Below are positions 14,809-23,760 of a DNA stretch of 64,000 bases, piece by piece; position 1 is the stretch's first letter, and each line of letters starts with the position of its first letter. The position numbers and the translations under genes were made by a program. The notes beneath the pieces are model-generated. The model ran no database searches, was not told the origin of the DNA, and worked only from the letters and a program-made list of their open reading frames with translations. This DNA is from a virus. The stretch covers positions 1-64,000 of IMG/VR virus record IMGVR_UViG_3300035698_012088; one strand, given 5' to 3'.

Positions 14809-17736
14809 ATGCCAAAAGTTCAGACAATAGGTCAAGTCTTAATAAAGAATGCCTTACCTGAAAATCTAAAGGAGTTTGAAGGCACCTTAGATAAGAAGGG
14901 TACCCAAAGGTTACTAGAGAGACTTGCTAAAGAAAACCCAGAAGAATATGTGGATACCTTGAAGAAGTTATCTGACATAGCTGCTGTGGTGTCTACTGAA
15001 TATGGAGGGGCAGCTTCTGTTGATTTAGCTTCACTTAGAACTCCCCCTTCTGTGGAAAGATATAAAGAGACAGTGAATGCAAAGGTTAGGTCTATATCCC
15101 AAAGCTCTAGTATCCCCATGGAAAAGAAGAGTGAGATGATTGTAACCTATCTTAGAAAGGTTAACCAAGAAGCACAGAAAAGAGTTTTAAATGCAGGAGC
15201 TGAGGTAGACAATATCTTCATCAATGCTATTAACCATGGATTTAGAGGTTCCCCCACTCAGGCTAAACAGCTTCTCTTTGGAGATGTCCTTAATGCTGAC
15301 CATAGAGGTAGAGCAATTCCTATTCCTGGGCTTAGTAGCTATGCTGGAGGAGTATCTCCCTTAGAATACTGGGCAGGGGCCTATGGTTCTAGAAAGGGAT
15401 ATGCTGATGTACAGTTTGCCACAGCAGATACTGGATACTTCGGTAAACAGATGGCCCTTATGGGTAATAGAGCTAGGATTACAGGAGAAGACTGCGGAGC
15501 AGATGATGTAGGTTTAGTAAGAGATGGGGATGATCCTGAGATTATAGGCACTATCCTCTCTAGAGATGTAGGGCCCTTTAAGAAAGGACATGAGCTAGAG
15601 AAACAAGATCTATCTGTTCTTAGAGATAAGAATGTAGTAACAAGATCCTTAGTAACTTGTCAACAAGATGAAGGTATTTGTCAGAAGTGTGCGGGCAAAA
15701 GAGAGAATAATGAGTATCCTCCTATGGGAGCCTTTGTAGGAATTACTGCAGCCAGAACAGTATCAGAACCAATGACCCAGGAGCTAGGGTTATGTCTTTG
15801 CGCCGCAACGACTTATGTAACAATGGCAGACCACAGCACCAAGCTTTTAAAGGACATCAAGTTAGGTGATTATGTACTTGGAGCTGATAAAAAAGGAAAC
15901 ACTTTTCCAACAAAAGTGCTTAATATTTTCAATCAGGGAGAGAAGGAAGTTTCAGAGATTGTATTTAAAGGGGCTTCTAGAGAAGAGAGGTCTATGGTAG
16001 CTACTTTAGATCATAAAATATTATCTAGAACTAGAAGTAACAGTAAAACAAAACTAGATATAAACCCCTGCGGATACAAAAATTCTAGATTTGGGGCGGT
16101 ACTCCCCTCTAAGTTTAAGGATAGTGGATTTACAGATAATAGCTATGATTTACTATTGGGGCTACTATTAGGAGATGGGGGATACTCTAAAGGAACACAT
16201 CAGGTAGCTTTTTCCTGCGACGACTCTACTCTATTAGAAGATATCAAAGACTATATGGGCTCTCTAGGACTGTACCTAAAGAAAAACAGCATCTGTAAAT
16301 ATATGGTAAACAGTTTAGAAGGCAAGGATAAAAAAGGCTGGAATAAACCTAATCCTTGTAAACAGTATTTACAGAAAACGGGACACTGGGGACAGATGTC
16401 TTATGAGAAATACATCCACCCCGAAGTATTAAATTCTTGGTCTAATGTTTCAGTAGCTAGACTTTTAAGTGGGCTATTTATAACTGATGGCAGTATTGGT
16501 TTCTCTAAACAAAGTGACTACCCTACTATAGAGTTCTGCAGCACTTCTGAAAGATTAGTGGAACAGGTTAAGCACTTATTGGAAAAGAGATTCGGTATCT
16601 ACAGTGGAGTGGTCTATGAGCAGGATAACACTAGAGGGTATGGAAAAAGAAATTTATATAGAGTAATTATAAGCAGAAAAGAATCCGTGTCTAAATTTAA
16701 AAATAATATTCCATTATTCGGCAAAAAGAAGAAACTATTGGATACTTGGAATAATTCTAACCTACAGGACGAGGCATATGTTATAAAAAGGGTATCTATG
16801 GAGAGTTTAGGAAAAAGACATACCATGGATATAGAAGTAGAACATCAGGATCACTTATTTGTTCTATCTAATGGTCTAATTGTATCAAATTCAGCTAAAC
16901 ATACTGGGGGTAATATTGGGAAAGATATTAAAGAGATAGAGGGGTTTGCAGAGATTAACCAATTCCTCCAAGTTCCTGAAAGATTTATTGGAGCTGCTAT
17001 ACTTGCCCCAGCAGATGGTAAAGTAACTAAAAAAGAGAAGGCCCCTCAGGGAGGGCAATATCTATATATTGGACAAGACAAAGTATATATTCCTCTGAGT
17101 AGGAAGTTGGATGTAGAAGTTGGAGATATGGTTGAAGCTGGGGACGCTATGACAGATGGAACACCTAACCCAGCAGAGATTGCCAGACATAAGGGATTAG
17201 GAGAGGGAAGGAAATACTTTGTACATAGATTCAGGAAGATGTTAGAAGATAATGGTATTCCACAGATGGTTAGAAATATAGAACCACTAGCTAGGAACTT
17301 CTTTGATAGAGTTAAAATAACAGATCCAGATGGAGTGGGAGGGTATGAGATAGGGGAAAGAATACCTTATTCTATGCTACAGAGAGAATATACTCCTAGG
17401 GTAGACTCTGAGACTATGTCTTTAAATAGAAGTGTGAACAAGTATCTAGAGAAACCAGTATTGCATTACACAATAGGCACAAAGATTACTCCTAAGATGG
17501 TTAAGTCCTTAAAAGAGATTGGATATGATAAGATATTAGTTAATGCTGAAGCTCCTGGTTTTGTTCCTGATGTAGTAAGATTGGCTGACAATACTTCTAC
17601 TGATCCAGATTGGAAAACAAGGTTGGCCAGTTTTGGACTAAAGAGATCCTTATTAGATTCAGTAACTCATGGCTCAACAAGTAAGCATGATTCTGCCTCA
17701 TTTGTCCCTAGTTTAATGAATCCGAGTACCCTATAA
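14809..17736 (+). CDS. RNA polymerase beta' C-terminal half, with an intein
   Basis: 975 residues continuing RpoC where the fused gene at 7562 stops. The start (TIGQVLIKNALPENL) matches RpoC just after the catalytic region. Later come RGSPTQAKQL, the YGSRKGYAD block, and a four-Cys zinc site: C229 (GEDCG), C284, C291 and C294 (CQQDEGICQKC). These are followed by the bridge/trigger-loop region GITAARTVSEPMTQE. An intein occupies 329-694. The remaining RpoC C-terminus includes RHKGLGEGRKYFVHRFRKML. Extein length is about 609. The start has no clear ribosome site and follows the previous stop by three bases, so it may depend on coupling. Catalysis would need assembly with the beta-beta'N protein. 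Confidence 0.92.
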   Translation: MPKVQTIGQVLIKNALPENLKEFEGTLDKKGTQRLLERLAKENPEEYVDTLKKLSDIAAVVSTEYGGAASVDLASLRTPPSVERYKETVNAKVRSISQSSSIPMEKKSEMIVTYLRKVNQEAQKRVLNAGAEVDNIFINAINHGFRGSPTQAKQLLFGDVLNADHRGRAIPIPGLSSYAGGVSPLEYWAGAYGSRKGYADVQFATADTGYFGKQMALMGNRARITGEDCGADDVGLVRDGDDPEIIGTILSRDVGPFKKGHELEKQDLSVLRDKNVVTRSLVTCQQDEGICQKCAGKRENNEYPPMGAFVGITAARTVSEPMTQELGLCLCAATTYVTMADHSTKLLKDIKLGDYVLGADKKGNTFPTKVLNIFNQGEKEVSEIVFKGASREERSMVATLDHKILSRTRSNSKTKLDINPCGYKNSRFGAVLPSKFKDSGFTDNSYDLLLGLLLGDGGYSKGTHQVAFSCDDSTLLEDIKDYMGSLGLYLKKNSICKYMVNSLEGKDKKGWNKPNPCKQYLQKTGHWGQMSYEKYIHPEVLNSWSNVSVARLLSGLFITDGSIGFSKQSDYPTIEFCSTSERLVEQVKHLLEKRFGIYSGVVYEQDNTRGYGKRNLYRVIISRKESVSKFKNNIPLFGKKKKLLDTWNNSNLQDEAYVIKRVSMESLGKRHTMDIEVEHQDHLFVLSNGLIVSNSAKHTGGNIGKDIKEIEGFAEINQFLQVPERFIGAAILAPADGKVTKKEKAPQGGQYLYIGQDKVYIPLSRKLDVEVGDMVEAGDAMTDGTPNPAEIARHKGLGEGRKYFVHRFRKMLEDNGIPQMVRNIEPLARNFFDRVKITDPDGVGGYEIGERIPYSMLQREYTPRVDSETMSLNRSVNKYLEKPVLHYTIGTKITPKMVKSLKEIGYDKILVNAEAPGFVPDVVRLADNTSTDPDWKTRLASFGLKRSLLDSVTHGSTSKHDSASFVPSLMNPSTL
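15793..16890 (+). other. Intein 2, in the beta' trigger-loop region
   Basis: Residues 329-694 (366 aa). Begins with Cys (CLCAATTYVTMADHS), ends GLIVSN, and the following extein residue is Ser. Excision joins TQELGL to SAKHTGG, matching the RpoC EPGTQ...GG stretch. Endonuclease-type motifs LLLGLLLGDGG and LLSGLFITDGSI are present. The second Cys at 331 is an alternative first residue but gives a poorer extein match. The penultimate residue is Ser instead of His. Confidence 0.88.
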
Positions 17737-18465
17737 ATGCCAATAGATAAAAGACAAGATGATGATGGGCAGAGAAGGAAGAAAATGGCTCTTTGGGCTG
17801 TTGCTGGAATGGGGGCTGCAGCAGCTGGTGGCATTGGCTATATGATGTACAAGAACAAGGATAAGTTCCCTAAAGCCCAAGAAAACTTTAGTGCACCCTT
17901 TGGTATATCCTCAAAACAACAAAAATCTATTTTAGGTGGAAAAGATTTAAGTAAGAAGTTTAGTCCTGAGCAATGGGGATCCCTACAGGCTTGGAAAGGA
18001 CTCCACATCGCAGCATCTAAATTAAAATCTGGAGGTCATGATGTTCCTTTCCAGTCAGGCCTACACAGGAAGAAGGTTGCTTATAAAGACTTCTCCCCTA
18101 AGATATTAGAACAACTAGGATTTCAGAAGTCCATGATTGCTGTTCCAGAAAGGGGGCAAACTCAATGGACAACCTATAGACACCCCAAGACATTCCATCA
18201 CTTACACAAGCATAAGAAGGATTGGTATATGCATAGAGATAAATTCTTAGCACTTCAATTAGCTATGCAGAGGATTGTTGGAAGAGATATTGGAGCAGGA
18301 CTGGGGGCTGTAGGGTCAGGAATCCACCATCTTGCTACAGAAGGTATTCCTGGTGGAACGAGGTATATTAAGAATAAGTTGTCCGGTGCTCCCAATTTTG
18401 AGGATATAAGCAATGACCTTAAAGGGGACTATCCTTTGATCTTGAAGATAAAGAACCTATTATGA
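17737..18465 (+). CDS. Hypothetical protein with N-terminal membrane helix
   Basis: 242 residues, starting right after the polymerase stop without a visible ribosome site, so probably coupled. A basic N-terminus (KRQDDDGQRRKK) is followed by one hydrophobic Ala/Gly helix (about 17-38), then a soluble His/Lys-rich domain (HHLHKHKKDWYMHRDKF at about 150-167). The topology resembles a single-pass inner-membrane or ejected internal protein. Its stop overlaps the next start (ATGA). Family not recognised. Confidence 0.65.
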   Translation: MPIDKRQDDDGQRRKKMALWAVAGMGAAAAGGIGYMMYKNKDKFPKAQENFSAPFGISSKQQKSILGGKDLSKKFSPEQWGSLQAWKGLHIAASKLKSGGHDVPFQSGLHRKKVAYKDFSPKILEQLGFQKSMIAVPERGQTQWTTYRHPKTFHHLHKHKKDWYMHRDKFLALQLAMQRIVGRDIGAGLGAVGSGIHHLATEGIPGGTRYIKNKLSGAPNFEDISNDLKGDYPLILKIKNLL

Positions 18466-18926
18466 ACAAAAGAGCTTATATAGAAGGATATTTGAGTAAG
18501 GAAGCTTCAGGGGATAACATGTTTACTGAAGATGCTGACATGACAAAACTGTTTGATGACTTCTCAAAGAACCCTAGAATCAAAATGTCTAAATTTATCC
18601 ACCCTATTTCTACTATACTTGGAGCAGGGCTGGGGACTTATGTAGGACATAGATGGAATAAACATGATCCCAGGAATGAAGATACTAAGAAAATGATTCT
18701 AGGAGGTACCGCTGGAGGTATGGCTGGATCATTTATAGGGTCCGTTGCCAAAGATAAAATGAGATGGCCCGAAGTAATAAACTTGATTAAGAATGTCAAG
18801 AACGTGCAGAAAAAGAGAAAACCTCTTAGAGCTATACTTGCTAGTCTGTTATCCGATGTAGCAGATTTAAAAGCAAGACCCGCTACTAAATTAACACCAG
18901 ATCCAGGTGATCTGTTGAATATATAG
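18462..18926 (+). CDS. Small membrane-like protein with N-terminal A-Y-x-x-G-Y tag
   Basis: 154 residues beginning NKRAYIEGYLSKEASGD, the third example of the A-[FY]-x-x-G-Y...KEA N-terminus seen at 4666 and 5965. A Gly-rich hydrophobic segment (about 48-60) and a second one (about 83-97) are followed by a basic helix. Overlaps the previous gene by 4 bases. The shared N-terminus on otherwise dissimilar small Gly-rich proteins suggests a common targeting or maturation signal. Function unknown. Confidence 0.65.
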   Translation: MNKRAYIEGYLSKEASGDNMFTEDADMTKLFDDFSKNPRIKMSKFIHPISTILGAGLGTYVGHRWNKHDPRNEDTKKMILGGTAGGMAGSFIGSVAKDKMRWPEVINLIKNVKNVQKKRKPLRAILASLLSDVADLKARPATKLTPDPGDLLNI

Positions 18927-18971
18927 TGTTTAGCTTATAAATTAGTAAAGAAACTTTTATAGGAGATTAAA

Positions 18972-21128
18972 ATGCCTGAGAATTCCTTTGAACAAAAATT
19001 TGGGCAGCTTGTGGACAACCAGTTGAAGGAAAAAGTTCCTGGGCTGTTAGAATATCGTGTAGGCTTTCAAGTAATAGACAAGAATGAAGAAGAAACAAGA
19101 GCAGTAGGAGTCTCTGCTTTTATCGTTAATAATGTATGGGCATATATTCCTGTATTCTTCCTAGAGGGAGAGTTAAAAGGAATGGATCTCTTTTACCTTA
19201 AACAGAGCGATATCTTTGTTCCTTCTAGAGACAACTGGATTACTACCTTCAAAGAAAAGGGTTCCCAGACTTTAGGTAAATCTGTAGATATTGGTGAAGA
19301 CGATGAAGACGGAGAAAATATGGAGCAAGCATATGCTCCTGAATCTGTCTCTATTGAAGAAGGTCCCGATTCAAACATAGAGAAAGAATCTATGTCTGAT
19401 AGATTTGGGGCTAATGCTATAATCTCTATAGAAGATATGCAGAAGATGGCAGCAAGAGCTATGCAAGATGTAGACTTTGACTTTGCCTCTCAATTGACCA
19501 AATTGGGAGCAGATGCTCAGATTACTTTTGCGAACACTCTTATGCACAATGCAGAATTTGCCAATGCTGCCTTTTCAGTACATGATCCTTCAGAGTTACA
19601 AAAAATTGCTTCTGTAGTTAAAGAAGCTGCCATGTTACAAGAAGATGATGATATGGACGAGGTCTCAGTAACCTTTATTAGTAAGGTTGATTCAGCTGCG
19701 GCAAAGAGCCTAAAAGACTCAGAAAAGAAAGCTCTAGTCCAACAGGGAGTTTTTGTTAAGGATGAGAGGACTAACTTCTCAAAGGTCTTCCATACTCAAG
19801 TAGACTCAGATGTTGTAGAAAACCCCACTACTAGTGGAATCTATGATGTGTTTATGAGAGACGGGTCCTTTAGAACAATGCTAGTTCTTTTCATTGATAG
19901 TGGAGATGGTTCCTTCTGTTCCTATAAAAACAACACACCTGCCAAGAAGGTGGGCCTTGTTGATCTAAAGACACCCACCAAGTATTACAAGAGAGACAGT
20001 AACTCTGTATTCACTAGACCTCCAAGAGATCTAAAATCAGAAGTTGGTAAAAGTGTCAAAGCTGGAGTTAAAGCATCCAGAAGAGGAATTAGAGATAAGA
20101 AAGAATGGGATAGAGTTCTTTTATCTCAGGAAATGAAGTATTGTGTAGAAGCTAGAATAGATGACAAGTTTACTGATCCTGAAGGAAAGGTACAAGTTTA
20201 CTTAGCCAATGATAGTGTTTATACTCCCTATGATTCTCCTGCAATTATGGATGCCCCTACAAGTCTATATCTAGAGTTCACTGATGAAGAAGCAGGTAAA
20301 CTGTGTGTCTTCAGTGACAAGATTTATGTACCAAGTAATGCCAGAATGTTCTTCCCCTATGAGTGGAAAGAAGACAAGGACTTAGCTTTAGGTACTATAG
20401 AGACTGTATATAGAGTTATGTCTAAAGAAGCCTCTTTTGAACCAATGAGAATTTATGCTTCTGGGGGAACAGCTCAAATTGTTATTGGAGATTGTGATAC
20501 AGGCCTAGTAGAAAAAGAAGCTGCCCTAAAAACACTAGTCTTAGGTGCAGGTATCTATGCTGGCCAAGCACAACAACTTCTAAAGGAAGCTTCTAGAAAC
20601 AGCCACGGCGTTCTAGATATGTTCATTAAGTTAGCAGCTCCTTATGATGTAGATAAGTATCAAGGTTCACAGTTGAAGCCATTCCAAGGAGGTCCAGCAG
20701 CCAAAGAAGAAGACGCTGTATTGGAAGAAGAATCTACTACAGAAGGGAAGAAATTACTTCCTGCAGATGCTGTAGCTAAAGCAACTAAAGCCTCCAAGGC
20801 AGGAATCAAAGAAGTCTTTGACCTCTCTGTTTTACAAAGTCTAGTAGAAGTAGCTGATCTCTCCGAACTTAGAAAAGACTATATCTCTGATATGATTCAA
20901 GGTATGGATAAAGTTGGTAGAATGTTATTTCTATATTACTGGCACAATGATGAGTTCGAAGATAGATATGGAAAAGAGGACATGATACAGTTGGAAGAGA
21001 CATTGAAACAGGTATTTGTTAGTACTGGAGACTTAGTTCTATTCTTGAAAGAGAAGACAGCTTATAATCCAGATACAGCAGAGTCCCTCTTTGGTGATCT
21101 TTCAGAGGACGTCGCCGAGTCGGAATAA
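18972..21128 (+). CDS. Large virion-module protein rich in KEA motifs
   Basis: 718 residues, strong ribosome site (TAGGAGATTAAA). Mostly soluble and acidic, mixing helical and beta-like segments. It carries many hydrophobic-x-K-x-A motifs: MQKMAARAM, LQKIASVVKEAAML, MSKEASFEP, LVEKEAALKT, LLKEASRN and FIKLAAPYD. The C-terminal 80 residues are helical with a FLYYWH stretch. Not assigned to a family; the length and position between polymerase and capsid genes suggest a structural or internal head protein. The repeated motif could mark processing sites (inference). Confidence 0.7.
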   Translation: MPENSFEQKFGQLVDNQLKEKVPGLLEYRVGFQVIDKNEEETRAVGVSAFIVNNVWAYIPVFFLEGELKGMDLFYLKQSDIFVPSRDNWITTFKEKGSQTLGKSVDIGEDDEDGENMEQAYAPESVSIEEGPDSNIEKESMSDRFGANAIISIEDMQKMAARAMQDVDFDFASQLTKLGADAQITFANTLMHNAEFANAAFSVHDPSELQKIASVVKEAAMLQEDDDMDEVSVTFISKVDSAAAKSLKDSEKKALVQQGVFVKDERTNFSKVFHTQVDSDVVENPTTSGIYDVFMRDGSFRTMLVLFIDSGDGSFCSYKNNTPAKKVGLVDLKTPTKYYKRDSNSVFTRPPRDLKSEVGKSVKAGVKASRRGIRDKKEWDRVLLSQEMKYCVEARIDDKFTDPEGKVQVYLANDSVYTPYDSPAIMDAPTSLYLEFTDEEAGKLCVFSDKIYVPSNARMFFPYEWKEDKDLALGTIETVYRVMSKEASFEPMRIYASGGTAQIVIGDCDTGLVEKEAALKTLVLGAGIYAGQAQQLLKEASRNSHGVLDMFIKLAAPYDVDKYQGSQLKPFQGGPAAKEEDAVLEEESTTEGKKLLPADAVAKATKASKAGIKEVFDLSVLQSLVEVADLSELRKDYISDMIQGMDKVGRMLFLYYWHNDEFEDRYGKEDMIQLEETLKQVFVSTGDLVLFLKEKTAYNPDTAESLFGDLSEDVAESE

Positions 21129-21973
21129 TGAACTTTACTCTACAGGACATAAGCCTGAAACCAGATTGGATGCAGTCTCCTTCTTGGAGATGGTGCACAT
21201 CTATGCACTTTTTGGCAGATCCCTCAACACCTTTAAAGAGTGTAAGTAAAGATAGATTTCTATTTACTGGTGCAAAGTTCTATAGAGATAGAAAGAAAGT
21301 TGATAAACAGTATACCTACTATAAGAGCAAGTTTCCTTATATAACTCCAGCCTTTGAGATCTATACACATAATAGAATGGATGGTTGGAGATGGTTTATT
21401 GAAGCTCTGTTGATGACACCTTTAACTGATGCTGAGATAGTTGATGCGTTGAAGATAAAGTGTTCACCAGAAGTGATCAAAGCTTATAGAAAACTGTTCT
21501 TCGATATAGATGCGTTTAGAGAATCCCCTGCAGCAGTGACAGCTAATATTTTAAGTACTAGTAGAGCAGCAGCAATGGACTTTAACAACTGCGACTATAC
21601 TTGGAAGATCTTTGCATATACCTGGGGAGCAGAAGCTTTCCTAGATCAGTTTAGTTGTAATAAGCAGAAGATCAATAAGAAATATAAGACTTGGTTTAAA
21701 GACTTAACTAATGATAGACTAACAGTTCACTCATTTCAGATAACCTCTGATTTGAGATTGATGTATAATAATCAAGCTATGGATGTTCTGAGACTAGCCA
21801 GAGAATACTGGACTATCCCCTCAGAGTCAATGGAAAAAGGCGAGAATATAGCTAAGCAAGATTTTGTGGATTCTATATTAGGACATGTAGATATGTGTCT
21901 AATGTCAGCATCAGAGAAACTGGGTTCAGTAGAAGCTAGACCAAACTTTAACTATGCTTTGTTAGATAAATGA
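21128..21973 (+). CDS. Hypothetical protein with helix-turn-helix-like segment
   Basis: 281 residues, start overlapping the previous stop (TAATG). Rich in aromatics. Around residues 98-125 a segment (TDAEIVDALKIKCSPEVIKAYRKLFFDID) has the spacing of a small helix-turn-helix followed by a V/I-x-x-Y-x-x-x-F-F-D pattern, which I associate with phage DNA-packaging or regulatory proteins. That link is recalled from general pattern knowledge and not proven. No KEA motifs, unlike its neighbours, so it may be non-virion. A small-terminase-like or regulatory role is one possibility. Confidence 0.6.
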   Translation: MNFTLQDISLKPDWMQSPSWRWCTSMHFLADPSTPLKSVSKDRFLFTGAKFYRDRKKVDKQYTYYKSKFPYITPAFEIYTHNRMDGWRWFIEALLMTPLTDAEIVDALKIKCSPEVIKAYRKLFFDIDAFRESPAAVTANILSTSRAAAMDFNNCDYTWKIFAYTWGAEAFLDQFSCNKQKINKKYKTWFKDLTNDRLTVHSFQITSDLRLMYNNQAMDVLRLAREYWTIPSESMEKGENIAKQDFVDSILGHVDMCLMSASEKLGSVEARPNFNYALLDK

Positions 21974-21976
21974 TTG

Positions 21977-21994
21977 TATACTTTTTAAAGTATA
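21977..21994. promoter_or_regulatory. Perfect palindrome in a 72-bp gap
   Basis: TATACTTTTTAAAGTATA: 8-bp arms around TT, placed 4 bases after a stop codon. It runs directly into AGTATAGGTATATTATTA, an AT-rich stretch resembling promoter-like strings in other gaps. It could be an operator, a phage promoter core or a weak terminator (no clear T run after it). Confidence 0.4.
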
Positions 21995-22045
21995 GGTATA
22001 TTATTAGCAAAGGCATTTACTTTTAAGGATAGGTATTAACACATT

Positions 22046-23752
22046 ATGAATAAAATGACATCTAAAGAAGAAGCACAACTCATTAACGCAGTAGAGGAAT
22101 CTATTCTCGAAGCCAACAACGGTGCTTCTGCAAATGATGCAATTCAAAAGACAGCAGAGAAGTATGGACTAGGTCCTGCCCACATTGAAGCTATGGTTGG
22201 AGCATTTAATAAGTCTAAGTCTGTCCACATCATGAAAGAGGCTGAAGAAAAGGCCGCAACATTTGAGATAGCAGATGCTTCAGTAATTGTTAAAAATATC
22301 TATTCCCCTACAGAGCAGAAGGAAGCTTCCTTCTCTCTACCTTATAGAAACATGTCAACTATAGATATGGAATCTACAGGTACCCAAAAAGAAGCGATGC
22401 AGAAAGAAGCTGTTAGAAAGACTGTTAACTTAGTAGATAAACCTTGGAACCAACCTAAGACAAAAGCTTCTGTCCTCAGTATCCTAGACAAACAAGCTGC
22501 TTTCCAGAAGAGAGTGAAGATCGGTCTAGACAATGAAGCCAAGTATTCAAGACATAAGATGATTGAAGCTATAGACAAAGTAGCTGAAGAGTTACTCAGC
22601 TATTCTCCAAAACAATACAAGAAAACATGTCAGATGTTGGTTAATGGTTATTCAGGCACAGGTGCAACTCTTGTTAAATATGCTTCAGCCAAATGTAGAA
22701 AAGAACTCCCCAGCTTAGAGAAGACAGCTTCTGCTGTAGTGTTTCCTCCAAAGGAACCTTTCATTTCTGCTTTAGCTGCTCATGAGTTTGCTGAAAAGGT
22801 TGCCAAAGCAGAGAATGCTTTAAAGAGATTTGAGAAGGAGTCAGCAGATTCTTTTCTGCAAGACTTCTTAGCTAATGTATCAGCTGATTCACTGGCCAAG
22901 AAGAACCTATCTTACCAGGGCTTACATTCAATGCTTAGATCTGACCAACCTGATAAAAAAAAAATAGAAGATAATTTGAGTCCCGATATCTCTAACCAAT
23001 TAAGAGAGATTGAGACAACTAACCAATTCAGAGACTTAGCTCTCTACGACAACGATCTTAAAGAATACGACTTTGATTCACTTGTCACTGCCTTCAATAC
23101 CGCGAAGCAAGAAGTTCCCTCTGGTAATCAGCATATAGTCAAGAACCTTATGATGAGAAACCTAGAACAGGGTTCTGTTAGAGATCCATTTGAAATGGCT
23201 TCTTCAGCTACCTTAGAGAAGACCTTGAGTGAGATGCAGAACAAGAAGAAAGAATTTGCAATCAAGTCTCAAGAGCTAGGTAAACAAGCACCAACTGCCC
23301 CTTATACCTCTCCTGTTACTCCAGATGAAGGAATGGGAAGATCTATTTCTAAGATTCTTGGAAACAGAGCAGAAAATATTCTAAAGGGAGTACCCTCTGA
23401 TAAGGATAAACAAAGAGACGCTTTTGATAAAAAGAGAAATGACCCCGCACTTAAAGCAAAAGAAGACAGCATCAATGCTCAGTTTGCAGAAATGAACTTA
23501 AATGGCATGTCGGCCATTGGTGTAAGGCCAGATGAAGTTAGAGATATTATTGGGGCCGCATATGATGGTAAAGTAGACCCAGGGGTTCTAAAGACTGAAT
23601 TAGCGAATCACAAAAACGGTAGGGTAGAAGGTGGCTCTAAAATGGATAACGAATATAGGCCTAAACTAAGCAATGATGCGCTTCAGACTCCAGAAGGCCT
23701 GGCCATGGCATATGCAGCTATCTTAGAAATGAGTGATCAGAATCCTTACTAG
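22046..23752 (+). CDS. Large helical protein with dense KEA motifs (scaffold or internal head protein)
   Basis: 568 residues, strongly helical and charged, without membrane spans. The first 270 residues hold a dense series of hydrophobic-x-K-x-A sites: IQKTAEKYG, HIMKEAEEKAA, EQKEASFSL, TQKEAMQKEAV, LDKQAAFQ, IDKVAEEL, LVKYASAK and LEKTASAV. The C-terminal half is polar with Asn/Asp-rich linkers. The position immediately upstream of the protease and scaffold-like genes supports a head-interior or core role. The KEA density could reflect multiple protease cuts, as in phage core proteins that are processed to peptides. No named family recognised. Confidence 0.65.
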   Translation: MNKMTSKEEAQLINAVEESILEANNGASANDAIQKTAEKYGLGPAHIEAMVGAFNKSKSVHIMKEAEEKAATFEIADASVIVKNIYSPTEQKEASFSLPYRNMSTIDMESTGTQKEAMQKEAVRKTVNLVDKPWNQPKTKASVLSILDKQAAFQKRVKIGLDNEAKYSRHKMIEAIDKVAEELLSYSPKQYKKTCQMLVNGYSGTGATLVKYASAKCRKELPSLEKTASAVVFPPKEPFISALAAHEFAEKVAKAENALKRFEKESADSFLQDFLANVSADSLAKKNLSYQGLHSMLRSDQPDKKKIEDNLSPDISNQLREIETTNQFRDLALYDNDLKEYDFDSLVTAFNTAKQEVPSGNQHIVKNLMMRNLEQGSVRDPFEMASSATLEKTLSEMQNKKKEFAIKSQELGKQAPTAPYTSPVTPDEGMGRSISKILGNRAENILKGVPSDKDKQRDAFDKKRNDPALKAKEDSINAQFAEMNLNGMSAIGVRPDEVRDIIGAAYDGKVDPGVLKTELANHKNGRVEGGSKMDNEYRPKLSNDALQTPEGLAMAYAAILEMSDQNPY

Positions 23753-23760
23753 GAGAAATT

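Noticed and set aside
7562-17736. Interpreting the polymerase genes as host chromosomal rpoBC
   Set aside because: The beta-beta' fusion, missing zinc finger, split beta', inteins and portal/capsid neighbours do not fit a bacterial rpoBC operon.
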